Source of the DNA: Lewinellaceae bacterium
GTDB taxonomy: Bacteria > Bacteroidota > Bacteroidia > Chitinophagales > Saprospiraceae
Direction: 5' to 3'
NCBI GenBank assembly: GCA_020636095.1
Contig: JACJYN010000006.1
Coordinates: forward strand, 1 to 64,000
Length of the DNA stretch: 64,000 bases
Shown here: piece after piece, positions 49,679-59,188 of the stretch
How the letters are laid out: each line of letters begins with the position of its first letter
Numbering within the stretch: the first letter of the stretch is position 1
The notes under the pieces: generated by a model
What the model was told of the DNA's origin: nothing
The model's database searches: none
The model's input: only the letters and a program-made list of their open reading frames with translations
Position numbers and translations under genes: made by a program

Positions 49679-52151
49679 CAATAGGAAAGGCGCTTTGAAT
49701 TTTGTGCTCCTTATCAGAACGGACGATCAGGTAATAAGAACCTTTGGGCAGTGCGTTCAGGTTGAGCGACAGATTGGGGTTGCTGTCTTTGATACGTTTT
49801 TCAAAGACCCGTTTCCCATTGGGGGCGATCACCCATAATTTATCCACTTTTGTTCCCGGTTCCAGGGTCAGGTTTAAGATATCTGAAAATGGGTTGGGGA
49901 ACACGGTTATGGCCTCGGCTTGCTTTTCCATGTTGACTAATCTTAATTCGCTATAAGAAAACCTGCCGCTTTTTTCTACCTGTTTCAGGCGGTAATAAGT
50001 CAGCCGGCTGGGAGGTTCCTCGTCCGTGAAGCGGTAGTTCTGCATCTGGCCGTCGGTATCGCCTATGGATTTGGACTGCCCTTTGAGCACAAACTCGCTG
50101 CCGTCATCTGATCGTTCAATTTCAAAATAGTCGATATGCTCTTCCCGGGAAGCGGCCCAATGGAGCTGAACTTTGCCCTGGGTTCCCTCTGCGGTAAAAC
50201 TGGCCAGTTGGACGGCCGGGGCCTTCCGGGCCCTGATAGGTAGGTCCTGTCCGCTGGCAGTGGCGCCCGCCTCAGTGGTTACAGTGAGGGAAAGCTCGTC
50301 CTGGCTTTGTCCGCAACCGGCGGCCATCTTTTCGAATGCCTGTCCGGGATTGAAATTAAAGGGGGCTGCCGAAAGCCGGTAATCGCCGGGAGGCAGGTTG
50401 TCAAATTGGTAGCTGCCATCCGGCCCGGAATAGGCCATGTCGACGAGCTTTCCATCCCGGTTATACAGGTTGATAATCAGTTTAGCAACGCCGCGTTCAT
50501 TGGCGTCGCGGGTGCAATTTTCGTTTTGGTCATTCCAGGCCCGCCCCTGGATCGAACTGGGGTCATAGGGTGCTTTGCTGGTGAACTCATGGACGCCTAT
50601 GTCAATTTTGCTACCCTGAGGGCGAGCCGTACCCCAAAGGTCGGTTTTCACCGGCAGGGCGGCGCCTTCATCCCGGCAGGCGCTATTCAGGGTTAGCTTG
50701 AAATGCTCGGCTTCGCTTCGGTCAGGATGGATGAATTTGGGGTTGGCCCAAATACCGTTAGGTTCAAATTGAGGATTTTCATTGCGCATGCCCTGAAAGG
50801 ACAGGCCGTTGTGGACCTCCTGGGCGCTGGAGGTTCCATAATAGCAATTGTTATCAAAAACGATGCTGTCGGTAATATCCCCACTGATATCCTGCTCCGT
50901 CCTGGAAAAGTCGAAAATATTGTTTTTAAATTCCAGGTGGCTGATGCCCTCTCTCAACCAGATCAGGTTGCCGGTGCGGTTGCCCGGAGCGATCACATTG
51001 TTCCAGAATTCTGTATTATCCGTATTGCCGATCAGGACGCAGTGATGGCCGTTGCCGGCTATAATATTGTTGACGGCCCGCACCCGGGGAGCCCGTATGG
51101 TCAGGTCGCCGTAGCCCTGGCTGATGGAGTTGGAATACAGGAAATTTCCTCTTACTTCTACGTTGTTGACCCATTCGAAGTTGACGTAGATGCCGCCAGC
51201 ATGAGAGTATTTATTGACGTTGCCTTCCAACAGAATATTGGATCCCGAGGTGATGTCTATTCCGTCTTCTCCCGCCCGGAGCGTGGTGTTGTTGCGGATG
51301 ATGATGTTTCCGGACAGGTCGTTCTCCTCCGAATCCCGATGACAGGTGATGGCGTCCTCCAGTTCGAGTACTTCCGGGTTTTCCACCCAGCAGCCTTCCA
51401 CCAGTACCGCTCTCAATTTATTGTTGGGCGATCCGTTCAGCAGGATGCCGTTGACTCCGTAATTGTATACATACAGATCCTTCAGCCATATATTGCCCCC
51501 TCCGTAACTGGAACGCACGGCATTGGCGGAGCAGTTGGTGACATCCACACTGTCAATGATAATCCAGGAATTGCCATTTTCCCTGCCCAGCCACAGCATA
51601 TTGTTTCCTCCATTATCGATGTGGAGATTTTCGACGATTATATAATTGTGCAGGAGGACAATGCCCCGCTTTCCCTGGCAGTCGATCCTGGGTTTCTGAG
51701 GGCTTTCCCCGTAGGCGCCGAAATAAATACAGTTGTGATGCTGTGGATCGACGAGGTCAAAGTTGATGGGTTGGCCAATGGCGGTATCCTCAATGGTGAT
51801 GACCCCTCCGGGTTCACCCCCGTTGCGGGGTTCGAGCGGGCCGTCTGTCCAGACTCCTCCTCTGATAAATAGAATGCTGTCGCCGGGTAAAAAGGATGCC
51901 TGGTTGACTTTGGAGATGGTTTTCCAGGGGCCGCTACCGTTGCCGTCCGCGCTGGTGGACAGCCCATCGTAGCTGTCATCGCCATTTTTAGAATCGACAT
52001 AATAGGTGCCCCCAACTGCCGGATTGCAGGACAATAAAGACAACATGAGGATCAGTAAGGCGCCGACGTGCCGGGCCGCAATAAACAAAAATGGCTTTCT
52101 CAGTAGGTTTTCCCGAAGAGAAGAAGAGCGTTGCTCAAAATAGAATATCAT
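49668..52151 (-). CDS. Secreted beta-helix protein with SdrD-B-like domain and T9SS domain
   Basis: An 827-residue surface protein. After a hydrophobic export signal (FIAARHVGALLILMLSLLSC) comes TYYVDSKNGDDSYDG and a right-handed parallel beta-helix (about residues 60-480) with many NN turns (RIDCQGKRGIVLLHNYIIV; RNNTTLRAGEDGIDITSGSN). An SdrD-B-like domain follows (GRAWNDQNENCTRDANERGV, LPPGDYRLSA), then an FN3-like segment (LHWAASREEHIDYFEIERSD) and a T9SS type A domain (VFPNPFSDILNLTLEPGT, LNALPKGSYYLIV). It shares its N-terminal half with the two genes to its right, so the three are paralogues. Secretion through T9SS to the cell surface is expected. Polysaccharide binding or lyase activity is possible. 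Confidence 0.88.
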   Translation of the reverse strand: MIFYFEQRSSSLRENLLRKPFLFIAARHVGALLILMLSLLSCNPAVGGTYYVDSKNGDDSYDGLSTSADGNGSGPWKTISKVNQASFLPGDSILFIRGGVWTDGPLEPRNGGEPGGVITIEDTAIGQPINFDLVDPQHHNCIYFGAYGESPQKPRIDCQGKRGIVLLHNYIIVENLHIDNGGNNMLWLGRENGNSWIIIDSVDVTNCSANAVRSSYGGGNIWLKDLYVYNYGVNGILLNGSPNNKLRAVLVEGCWVENPEVLELEDAITCHRDSEENDLSGNIIIRNNTTLRAGEDGIDITSGSNILLEGNVNKYSHAGGIYVNFEWVNNVEVRGNFLYSNSISQGYGDLTIRAPRVRAVNNIIAGNGHHCVLIGNTDNTEFWNNVIAPGNRTGNLIWLREGISHLEFKNNIFDFSRTEQDISGDITDSIVFDNNCYYGTSSAQEVHNGLSFQGMRNENPQFEPNGIWANPKFIHPDRSEAEHFKLTLNSACRDEGAALPVKTDLWGTARPQGSKIDIGVHEFTSKAPYDPSSIQGRAWNDQNENCTRDANERGVAKLIINLYNRDGKLVDMAYSGPDGSYQFDNLPPGDYRLSAAPFNFNPGQAFEKMAAGCGQSQDELSLTVTTEAGATASGQDLPIRARKAPAVQLASFTAEGTQGKVQLHWAASREEHIDYFEIERSDDGSEFVLKGQSKSIGDTDGQMQNYRFTDEEPPSRLTYYRLKQVEKSGRFSYSELRLVNMEKQAEAITVFPNPFSDILNLTLEPGTKVDKLWVIAPNGKRVFEKRIKDSNPNLSLNLNALPKGSYYLIVRSDKEHKIQSAFPIVKQ

Positions 52152-52387
52152 CGTACAAAGTTATTTTTCGTAGTAGGCTGGTAAAGGGGGCTTCGTTTCT
52201 TTATACGGGAGAAAGCGGTAGAAGGGTTTCTTGAATTGGAATTTTTATTTTCATACGCTCCAGTCCCATAACGGCAGCATCGCCGTCAGGTTTAGACATT
52301 AACAATACATATAGCCTTTAGCTGGACATCAAATGTCAGCTGACAACTTTCTGTTGTTTGCTGACTTTTTACCCAGGTTTCCAGGAG

Positions 52388-52422
52388 AAGGGAGCTGACA
52401 ACTCGAAGTTGTCAGCTCCCTT
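52388..52422 (-). terminator. 16-bp perfect hairpin downstream of the 2048-residue protein gene
   Basis: AAGGGAGCTGACAACT and AGTTGTCAGCTCCCTT with a 3-nt loop, 39 bp after the stop on the minus strand. A long T-run is missing, so it may be a transcript-end stabiliser. An imperfect related CTGACAACTTTCTGTTG stretch lies at about 52340. Confidence 0.7.
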
Positions 52423-52460
52423 GTTGGGCATAGCGTACAAAAGCATCGGAAAAAATCAAT

Positions 52461-55400
52461 CTATTCCCGCAGAATAATAAACCGGGCGGACTGGGCCGTA
52501 TCGCCGGTAAAGAGCTGCAGGAAATACATGCCATCAGGTAAGGATAGCTCTTCCAGGGTTATTTTATTTTCGCCCGGGTTGATGGCCCGCTCTTTCGTCA
52601 GTACCGGCCGCCCCTCCAGGTTGATGACTTGTATCCGGCCCTGGCCTTCGAAAGTACTGTTGAAGGAAAGCATCAGCCGGTCATTGGCCGGATTGGGATA
52701 AACCTGGATGGCGCTGATAGGCTTCAGTGAGTTTTTCTCCGCCAGGCTGGTTGCCGGGAATCGTTTGTTGGCCGCTTTTTTATTTCTTTCCATCGCCCCA
52801 CCAGAGCCAGGGGCAGAACTCAGTACGTATTGCACACACAACTCCGGCGCCTCGGAGGAAGATCCATTATAGGATTTTGCCACCCGGAGGCCACTGCCCT
52901 CAATAATAAGCACAATGGAGCTACTGGAAGAATAACCGCCCCGGTTGACGATCTCCTGAATGATAGCAGCGATATTTGGGGTTTGCTGATCCGGGCCGTC
53001 ATCATTGGATGACGTCCATTCGGGGGGAGGCCAGCTTACCGTGGCGTTGGTGCCGGTGCGGCCGCTGATGTTGTGGCCGGAACCACTGAATCCGGATGCA
53101 TCGTCATTGGCTTCGCCATAAATAGTGAGTTGGCAAGGGTTGTCATTATCGTTCTTTTTAACGGTAAACTGTATACTGGCGTTCGTGATCTGAGCGCCCT
53201 GCGGAATATTGAGGTTGTTAAAGCGCATGCCGATCAGTTGGCTGCCATGATCAGGGTCAACCGCCAATTCAAGTTCCTTGTCGCCTCTCTTTACATCTCC
53301 ATTTTCCCGCTCCTCGGCATCGTCATTTTTATGGTCAACGCGAGAACAACTTGTAATGTTAATCACATTGCTTACACCTCCACCACAGCTGCAGTCATTT
53401 TGAATGGTTTCACCGAAAGTGTTGGGGTCCCCATCATCGCAGGCTTGGCCTACCTGGGAAGTGATGTTGGGGTCGTTGTCGTCACAGTCGACATCGGCGC
53501 AGACGCCGTCGCCGTCGTTGTCGCCGATACCGGTGCAGGCGGTGGGCGTTCCGGCGCAGTTACAATTGCTGTCAATAGTGTCATTGAAAGTGGTGTTGTC
53601 TCCATCATCGCAGGTTTGGCCGGCCTGGGAAGTGATGTTGGGGTCGTTGTCGTCACAGTCGACATCTGCGCAGACGCCGTCGCCGTCGGCATCGCCGATA
53701 CCGGTGCAGGCGGTGGGCGTTCCGGCGCAGTTACAATCGTTGTCGATGGCGTCGTTGAGGGTGGTGTTGTCGCCATCATCGCAGGCTTGGCCTACCTGGG
53801 AAGTGATGTTGGGGTCGTTGTCGTCACAGTCGACATCGGCGCAGACGCCGTCGCCGTCGGCATCGCCGATTCCGGTGCAGGCAGTAGGCGTTCCGGCGCA
53901 GTTGCAATCGTTGTCGATGGCGTCGTTGAGGGTGGTGTTGTCGCCGTCATCGCAGGCTTGGCCTACCTGGGAAGTGATGTTGGGGTCGTTGTCGTCACAG
54001 TCGACATCTGCGCAGACGCCGTCGCCGTCGGCATCGCCGAATCCGGTGCAGGCAGTAGGCGTTCCGGCGCAGTTGCAATCGTTGTCGATGGCGTCGTTGA
54101 GGGTGGTGTTGTCGCCGTCATCGCAGGGGTCGCCGGGCTGAGAGGTGCTATTGGGGTCGTTGTCGTCGCAGTCGACATCGTCGCAGACGCCGTCGCCGTC
54201 GGCATCGCCGATTCCTGTGCAGGGGGTGGGTGTTCCGGCGCAGTTGCAATCGTTGTCGATGGCGTCGTTGAGGGTGGTGTTGTCCCCATCATCGCAGGGG
54301 TCGCCGACGTTGGCGCTGAGGGCGGAGCAATCATAGGCCGGCGCCCCCAGGCTGTATTCTACGCATAATTCCGGCGCTCCGTCAGAGGATCCTTCGTAAG
54401 ACTCGGCAGTTCGCCTCCCTGTCCCCTCAATGATAATGACAATAGAGCTGTTGGCGGTGTAACCTGCGCGGTTCACCACTTCCTGAATAATGGGGGTGAT
54501 ATCGGGCGTTTGCTGTGCGGCAGTAGCGTCGCCAATGGACTGCCAACCTGGCGGCGCCCAGGAAACCGCCGCTGCGGTTTTGGCCCGGTTGGCAATATTA
54601 TTAACGTCATTGGTGAAAGGATCGGCATGATCGCTATCCTGTCCAAAGATTACCAAATTACAAGGATTTTCATCATTGGTTTCATCCACTGTGAATTGAA
54701 TATAGGCATTGGTGATCGTTGCTCCCTGAGGAATGTTCAGGCCATTGAACCTCATTCCCATCACCTGATCTCCCAGGTTGGGATCGCTGATGAGTTCCAG
54801 GTCACTACTACTCAGGTCCATCTGGCCGGAGCTGCGCTCTTCAGCGTCGTCACTATCGGTATTGACCCTGGAACAGCTAGTAACCGAAGGTGCATTGGTT
54901 ACGCCTCCTCCACAACTGCAATCTGGTTGGATGGATGATCCGGTAGTATTGGGGTTGCCATCATCGCAGGCTTGGCCTACCTGGGAAGTGATGTTGGGGT
55001 CATTGTCGTCGCAATCTACATCGGCGCAGACGCCGTCGCCGTCCGCATCACCCAATCCGGTGCAGGCAGTGGGCGTTCCTGCGCAGTTGCAGTTGCTATC
55101 GATGGTGTCGTTGATTGTGGTGTTATCACCGTCGTTGCAAGCATCGCCTGCTTGGGAGGTATTATTGGGATCGTTGTCGTCACAATCTACATCGGCGCAG
55201 ACACCGTCGCCGTCGTTGTCGCCGAATCCGGTGCAAATGGTGGGGGCGCCGGTGCAATTGCAGTCATTATCGATGGCGTCGTTGAGGGTGGTGTTGTCGC
55301 CGTCATCGCAAGGGTCTCCGGGCTGAGAGGTGCTATTGGGGTCGTTGTCGTCGCAATCTACATCGGCGCAGACACCGTCGCCGTCGTTGTCGCCGAATCC

Positions 55401-58400
55401 GGTGCAAATGGTGGGGGCGCCGGTGCAATTGCAGTCATTATCGATGGCGTCGTTGAGGGTGGTGTTGTCGCCGTCATCGCAAGGGTCTCCGGGCTGAGAG
55501 GTGCTATTGGGGTCGTTGTCGTCGCAATCTACATCGGCGCAGACGCCGTCGCCGTCGTTGTCGCCGATACCGGTGCAGGCGGTGGGTGTTCCGGCGCAGT
55601 TGCAGTTGTTGTCGATGGCGTCGTTGAGGGTGGTGTTGTCGCCATCATCGCAAGGGTCTCCGGGCTGAGAGGTGCTATTGGGGTCGTTGTCGTCGCAATC
55701 TACATCGGCGCAGACGCCGTCGCCGTCGTTGTCGCCGATACCGGTGCAGGCGGTGGGTGTTCCGGCGCAGTTGCAGTTGTTGTCGATGGCGTCGTTGAGG
55801 GTGGTGTTGTCGCCATCATCGCAAGGGTCTCCGGGCTGAGAGGTGCTATTGGGGTCGTTGTCGTCGCAATCCACATCGGCGCAGACGCCGTCGCCGTCGT
55901 TGTCGCCGATACCGGTGCAGGCGGTGGGTATTCCGGCGCAGTTGCAGTTGTTGTCGATGGCGTCGTTGAGGGTGGTGTTGTCGCCATCATCGCAAGGGTC
56001 TCCGGGCTGAGAGGTGCTATTGGGGTCGTTGTCGTCGCAATCTACATCGGCGCAGATGCCGTCGCCGTCGTTGTCGCCGATGCCGGTGCAGGCGGTGGGT
56101 GTTCCGGCGCAGTTGCAGTTGTTGTCGATGGCGTCGTTGAGGGTGGTGTTGTCGCCGTCGTTGCAGGCGTCGCCAATATTGGCGTTGAGAGAGGGGCAAT
56201 CGAAAATGGGGCCCGGATTGTAGTATTCTACGCACAGTTCTGGCGCCTGAGCCGGGGACCCGTCAAAGGCCTCTGCTGTCCGCCTGCCTATTCCTTCGAT
56301 AAGGATTCCGATCGAATGATCGGAGGCATAACCATTTCTGTTCACGATTTCCTGAATGAGGGCGGCAATATCGGGCGTTTGTTCCGCTTGCCCGGCGCTT
56401 CCGGCAGCGAGCCAGTCGTTCGGCGACCAGGCTACGGAAGCGTTGGTTTTAGGGCGGCTACTGACATCATTATCATCACTCAGGAAGGCGCCGGCGTTAT
56501 CGCTGGCCTGTCCATAAATAGTGAGGTTGGATGGGTTGACGTTGTCAATTTCGTCTACGGTAAACTGCACATGAGCGTTGACGATCGTGGCCCCCTGGGG
56601 GATATTGAGGCCATTGAACCTCAATCCGACAATTTGGTCGCCCTGGCTTGGGTCGTTAGCCATTTCGAGGTCACTACTCGTTAAATTGACCGTGCCGGAA
56701 GCGCGTTCTTCAGCGTCATCGCTGCTGCTGTTTATCCGGGAGCAAATCGTTATGGGAGCCGAATAATCCCCGGCGCAGTTACAGTTATTTTGAATGATAT
56801 CATTAGCGGTATTGGGGTTGCCATCGTCACAGGAGTCGCCGGGCTGGTAGTGGATACTGGCGTCATTATCATCACAGTCCACATCGGCGCAGACGCCGTC
56901 GCCGTCCGCATCGCCAACTCCGTAGCAGGGCCCTGGGGTACCGGCGCAGTGACAGTCGGCATCGTAAACATCGTTAATGGTGGTGGGGTCCCCGTCATCA
57001 CAGGAGCTGCCAGGGTAGGAGTGGATATCGGGATTACAATTGACCGTCCCATGTTCATATATACCCATTTCGTATTTTAGCCCCTGAGGACGTTGAACGC
57101 CCCTGTAATCTCTGGGCAGGGGTAAGCTGATACCTACGTCGATACAGGGGCTGGAGCTTGCCAGCTCGAAATGCGCGGCTTCGGTTTTGGCCGGGTTGAT
57201 AAACTGCGGGTCCGCCCAAAAACCATTGGGTTCGAAAAGAGCATTGGAATTTCGTTCCTCCTGAAAGGAATTGTTGCCGTGGATGTCCTGTGAACTGGAT
57301 GTCCCGTAATAACAGTTATAGTCAAAAGTGATATTAGGCGTAATATCCCCGCTAATGTCCTGATTCGCCTGAGAAAAATCAAAAATGTTATTTTTGAACT
57401 CTAACTGGCCGATACTGTCTCGCAGGTAGATCAAATTGCCGGTTCGGTTAGTAGGGGCGATCACATTGTTCCAGATTTTGGTATTATCCGTATAGCCAAT
57501 ATGCAGGCAATGATGGCCGGTACCGGCAACCACGTTGTTTACCGCCCATACGCTGGGCACCTCGATGGTAAGGTCTCCTGCACCCTGGCTGATGGAATTG
57601 GAAAAAAGGAAATTACTTCTGACCTCAACGGTGCTTACCCAATCCTTTACTATATAAATACCAGCCGAGAAGGAGTAGCGTATGTCATTTCCTTCCAGCA
57701 GGATATTGTGCCCCGAAGTGATATCGATGCCGTCTTCTCCCGAACGGAGAATGGTATTGTTGCGGATAATGATGTCTCCTTTCAGGTCGTTCCCAAACTC
57801 ATCCCGGTGGCAGGTAATGGCGTCTTCCAATTCGAGTGTTTCGGGGTTTTCTATCCAGCAATCCTCAACCAATACCCCCTGGAGTCGGTTATTCTCCGAT
57901 CCGTTTAGCAGAATGCCATTGGTTCCATAATTATAAACGTAAAGGCCTTTCAGCCAAATATTGCCGCCTCCAAAGGAAGAGCGTACAGCATTGGAGGCAG
58001 AACGGGTAACGTCCACATTGCTTATTATATTCCAGTAATTGCCGTCGGGCTTGGCCAACCATAGTACGTTATTGCCCCCATTTTCGATATGCAGATTCTC
58101 TACTATGATGTAATTGTGCCAAAGGATAATGCCTCTGCCACCCTGGCAATCTATCCTGGGTTTGGGGCCTTCTCCATAGGCGCCGAAATAGATGCATTTA
58201 TTATCATTCGGATTTACGAGTTTAAAAGAAAAGGGTTGGCCCAGTATCTCTTCGGTAATGGTGACCGTACCTCCCGGAATGCCGCCGTTGACCGGCTCCA
58301 GCGGCCCGTCGAACCAGACGCCGCCTCTTTTCAACAAGATGCTGTCACCTGGTGAAAAGGTAGTGAAATTGATTTTGGAAAGGGTTCTCCATGGACCGAT

Positions 58401-58607
58401 GGCTCCACTTTGATGAATAGGGGCCCGGCCGTTGTAACCATCGTTGCCGCTTTGGGAATCTACATAATAGGTTGTTGCCATGACATCCGGGGCAACGAAC
58501 AACAACCATCCTCCAATAATTAGAATGGCTTTCCATCGAAGGGGAAAAGTGAAGGAAGAGGCAAGAAAGGAGATTGCCTCTTCCTGAATGTTTGTGTAGG
58601 TCCTCAT
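52461..58607 (-). CDS. Giant secreted protein: beta-helix, MopE-like repeats, three beta-rich domains, T9SS
   Basis: 2048 residues. A signal region (AILIIGGWLLFVAPDVMA) and TYYVDSQSGNDGYNG lead into a parallel beta-helix (residues about 60-500), a paralogue of its neighbours. The rest alternates between acidic repeats of 57 residues (171 bp) and a domain of about 150 residues. The repeat has the pattern GDADGDGVCADVDCDDNDP, then CDDGDNTTLNDAIDNNCNC, and resembles the MopE metal-binding motif with DxDGDG calcium-loop-like segments. I count 13 repeats in groups of 1, 7 and 5. Three copies of the larger domain start CSRxN and end near APELCVEY. The C-terminus is a T9SS domain (YPNPANDRLMLSFNS, LPDGMYFLQLF). 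Nearly identical DNA repeats imply recent expansion. Ca2+-stabilised adhesion is inferred. Confidence 0.88.
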   Translation of the reverse strand: MRTYTNIQEEAISFLASSFTFPLRWKAILIIGGWLLFVAPDVMATTYYVDSQSGNDGYNGRAPIHQSGAIGPWRTLSKINFTTFSPGDSILLKRGGVWFDGPLEPVNGGIPGGTVTITEEILGQPFSFKLVNPNDNKCIYFGAYGEGPKPRIDCQGGRGIILWHNYIIVENLHIENGGNNVLWLAKPDGNYWNIISNVDVTRSASNAVRSSFGGGNIWLKGLYVYNYGTNGILLNGSENNRLQGVLVEDCWIENPETLELEDAITCHRDEFGNDLKGDIIIRNNTILRSGEDGIDITSGHNILLEGNDIRYSFSAGIYIVKDWVSTVEVRSNFLFSNSISQGAGDLTIEVPSVWAVNNVVAGTGHHCLHIGYTDNTKIWNNVIAPTNRTGNLIYLRDSIGQLEFKNNIFDFSQANQDISGDITPNITFDYNCYYGTSSSQDIHGNNSFQEERNSNALFEPNGFWADPQFINPAKTEAAHFELASSSPCIDVGISLPLPRDYRGVQRPQGLKYEMGIYEHGTVNCNPDIHSYPGSSCDDGDPTTINDVYDADCHCAGTPGPCYGVGDADGDGVCADVDCDDNDASIHYQPGDSCDDGNPNTANDIIQNNCNCAGDYSAPITICSRINSSSDDAEERASGTVNLTSSDLEMANDPSQGDQIVGLRFNGLNIPQGATIVNAHVQFTVDEIDNVNPSNLTIYGQASDNAGAFLSDDNDVSSRPKTNASVAWSPNDWLAAGSAGQAEQTPDIAALIQEIVNRNGYASDHSIGILIEGIGRRTAEAFDGSPAQAPELCVEYYNPGPIFDCPSLNANIGDACNDGDNTTLNDAIDNNCNCAGTPTACTGIGDNDGDGICADVDCDDNDPNSTSQPGDPCDDGDNTTLNDAIDNNCNCAGIPTACTGIGDNDGDGVCADVDCDDNDPNSTSQPGDPCDDGDNTTLNDAIDNNCNCAGTPTACTGIGDNDGDGVCADVDCDDNDPNSTSQPGDPCDDGDNTTLNDAIDNNCNCAGTPTACTGIGDNDGDGVCADVDCDDNDPNSTSQPGDPCDDGDNTTLNDAIDNDCNCTGAPTICTGFGDNDGDGVCADVDCDDNDPNSTSQPGDPCDDGDNTTLNDAIDNDCNCTGAPTICTGFGDNDGDGVCADVDCDDNDPNNTSQAGDACNDGDNTTINDTIDSNCNCAGTPTACTGLGDADGDGVCADVDCDDNDPNITSQVGQACDDGNPNTTGSSIQPDCSCGGGVTNAPSVTSCSRVNTDSDDAEERSSGQMDLSSSDLELISDPNLGDQVMGMRFNGLNIPQGATITNAYIQFTVDETNDENPCNLVIFGQDSDHADPFTNDVNNIANRAKTAAAVSWAPPGWQSIGDATAAQQTPDITPIIQEVVNRAGYTANSSIVIIIEGTGRRTAESYEGSSDGAPELCVEYSLGAPAYDCSALSANVGDPCDDGDNTTLNDAIDNDCNCAGTPTPCTGIGDADGDGVCDDVDCDDNDPNSTSQPGDPCDDGDNTTLNDAIDNDCNCAGTPTACTGFGDADGDGVCADVDCDDNDPNITSQVGQACDDGDNTTLNDAIDNDCNCAGTPTACTGIGDADGDGVCADVDCDDNDPNITSQVGQACDDGDNTTLNDAIDNDCNCAGTPTACTGIGDADGDGVCADVDCDDNDPNITSQAGQTCDDGDNTTFNDTIDSNCNCAGTPTACTGIGDNDGDGVCADVDCDDNDPNITSQVGQACDDGDPNTFGETIQNDCSCGGGVSNVINITSCSRVDHKNDDAEERENGDVKRGDKELELAVDPDHGSQLIGMRFNNLNIPQGAQITNASIQFTVKKNDNDNPCQLTIYGEANDDASGFSGSGHNISGRTGTNATVSWPPPEWTSSNDDGPDQQTPNIAAIIQEIVNRGGYSSSSSIVLIIEGSGLRVAKSYNGSSSEAPELCVQYVLSSAPGSGGAMERNKKAANKRFPATSLAEKNSLKPISAIQVYPNPANDRLMLSFNSTFEGQGRIQVINLEGRPVLTKERAINPGENKITLEELSLPDGMYFLQLFTGDTAQSARFIILRE

Positions 58608-59143
58608 TTTTCAGCTTGTGCGTATTTGTTAAAAAATCACAGCCATCACTCAACGGGGGGATAGCTGGTGGCAACAAAAGGCTTCTTTATCTTTTTGGAA
58701 GTCCTTAAGCTACATATATTCCTGCACCAATAGGGCCGTTTTGCCTACCGGGGCTAAATTGTTTGAGAAGAGAAAGGGATACCTGGATAAGCAGGTTTTG
58801 CCCTTCTCCATGCACATAATAGTTCAATCTGCCGGCCTTACGAGGGCCACAGTAAGATCAGCATCAATGAGTTGTAATGTAGTGTTTGTTGTCAGGAGTT
58901 GAATTGTGGTGTTGCAAACAACAAAAGCCGCTTTTGAAAATTTGTTTTTGGGAAAGGAATGATTGGAGTTGGGAGTGTGTGAACAAGGGCTAAAAATACA
59001 TATATTTTTATTATAGGCAAGAATTCGATGTGCGGATTACCTGATTAAGTATATCGGTGCGAGCTTTTGTATTCCTACATTTCCCAAAGGAGGATGGATA
59101 TAAGGAGGGGCTGTTCAGGGATTATTTCTTCTTTATGATAAGC
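58608..59143. other. Intergenic region between the two giant protein genes
   Basis: About 540 bp with no gene I can support. It is moderately AT-rich and probably holds the promoter for the minus-strand gene ending at 58607; no clear TAnnTTTG box stands out on that strand. Confidence 0.45.
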
Positions 59144-59173
59144 GGACTTCGGCGTGAACTCACGCCGAAGTCC
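59144..59173 (-). terminator. 14-bp perfect hairpin downstream of the third giant gene
   Basis: GGACTTCGGCGTGA and TCACGCCGAAGTCC with a 2-nt spacer, 15 bp after the stop on the minus strand. No T-run follows. It is analogous in position to the hairpin at 52388. Confidence 0.65.
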
Positions 59174-59188
59174 TGCAAAACAGGCGGG

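Noticed and set aside
53073..56684. Long plus-strand frames antisense to the 2048-residue protein gene (for example 53073-54368 and 54972-56684)
   Set aside because: They arise because the 171-bp repeat is a multiple of three and low in stop codons on the other strand; the translation is low-complexity Val/Ala/Gly without domains.
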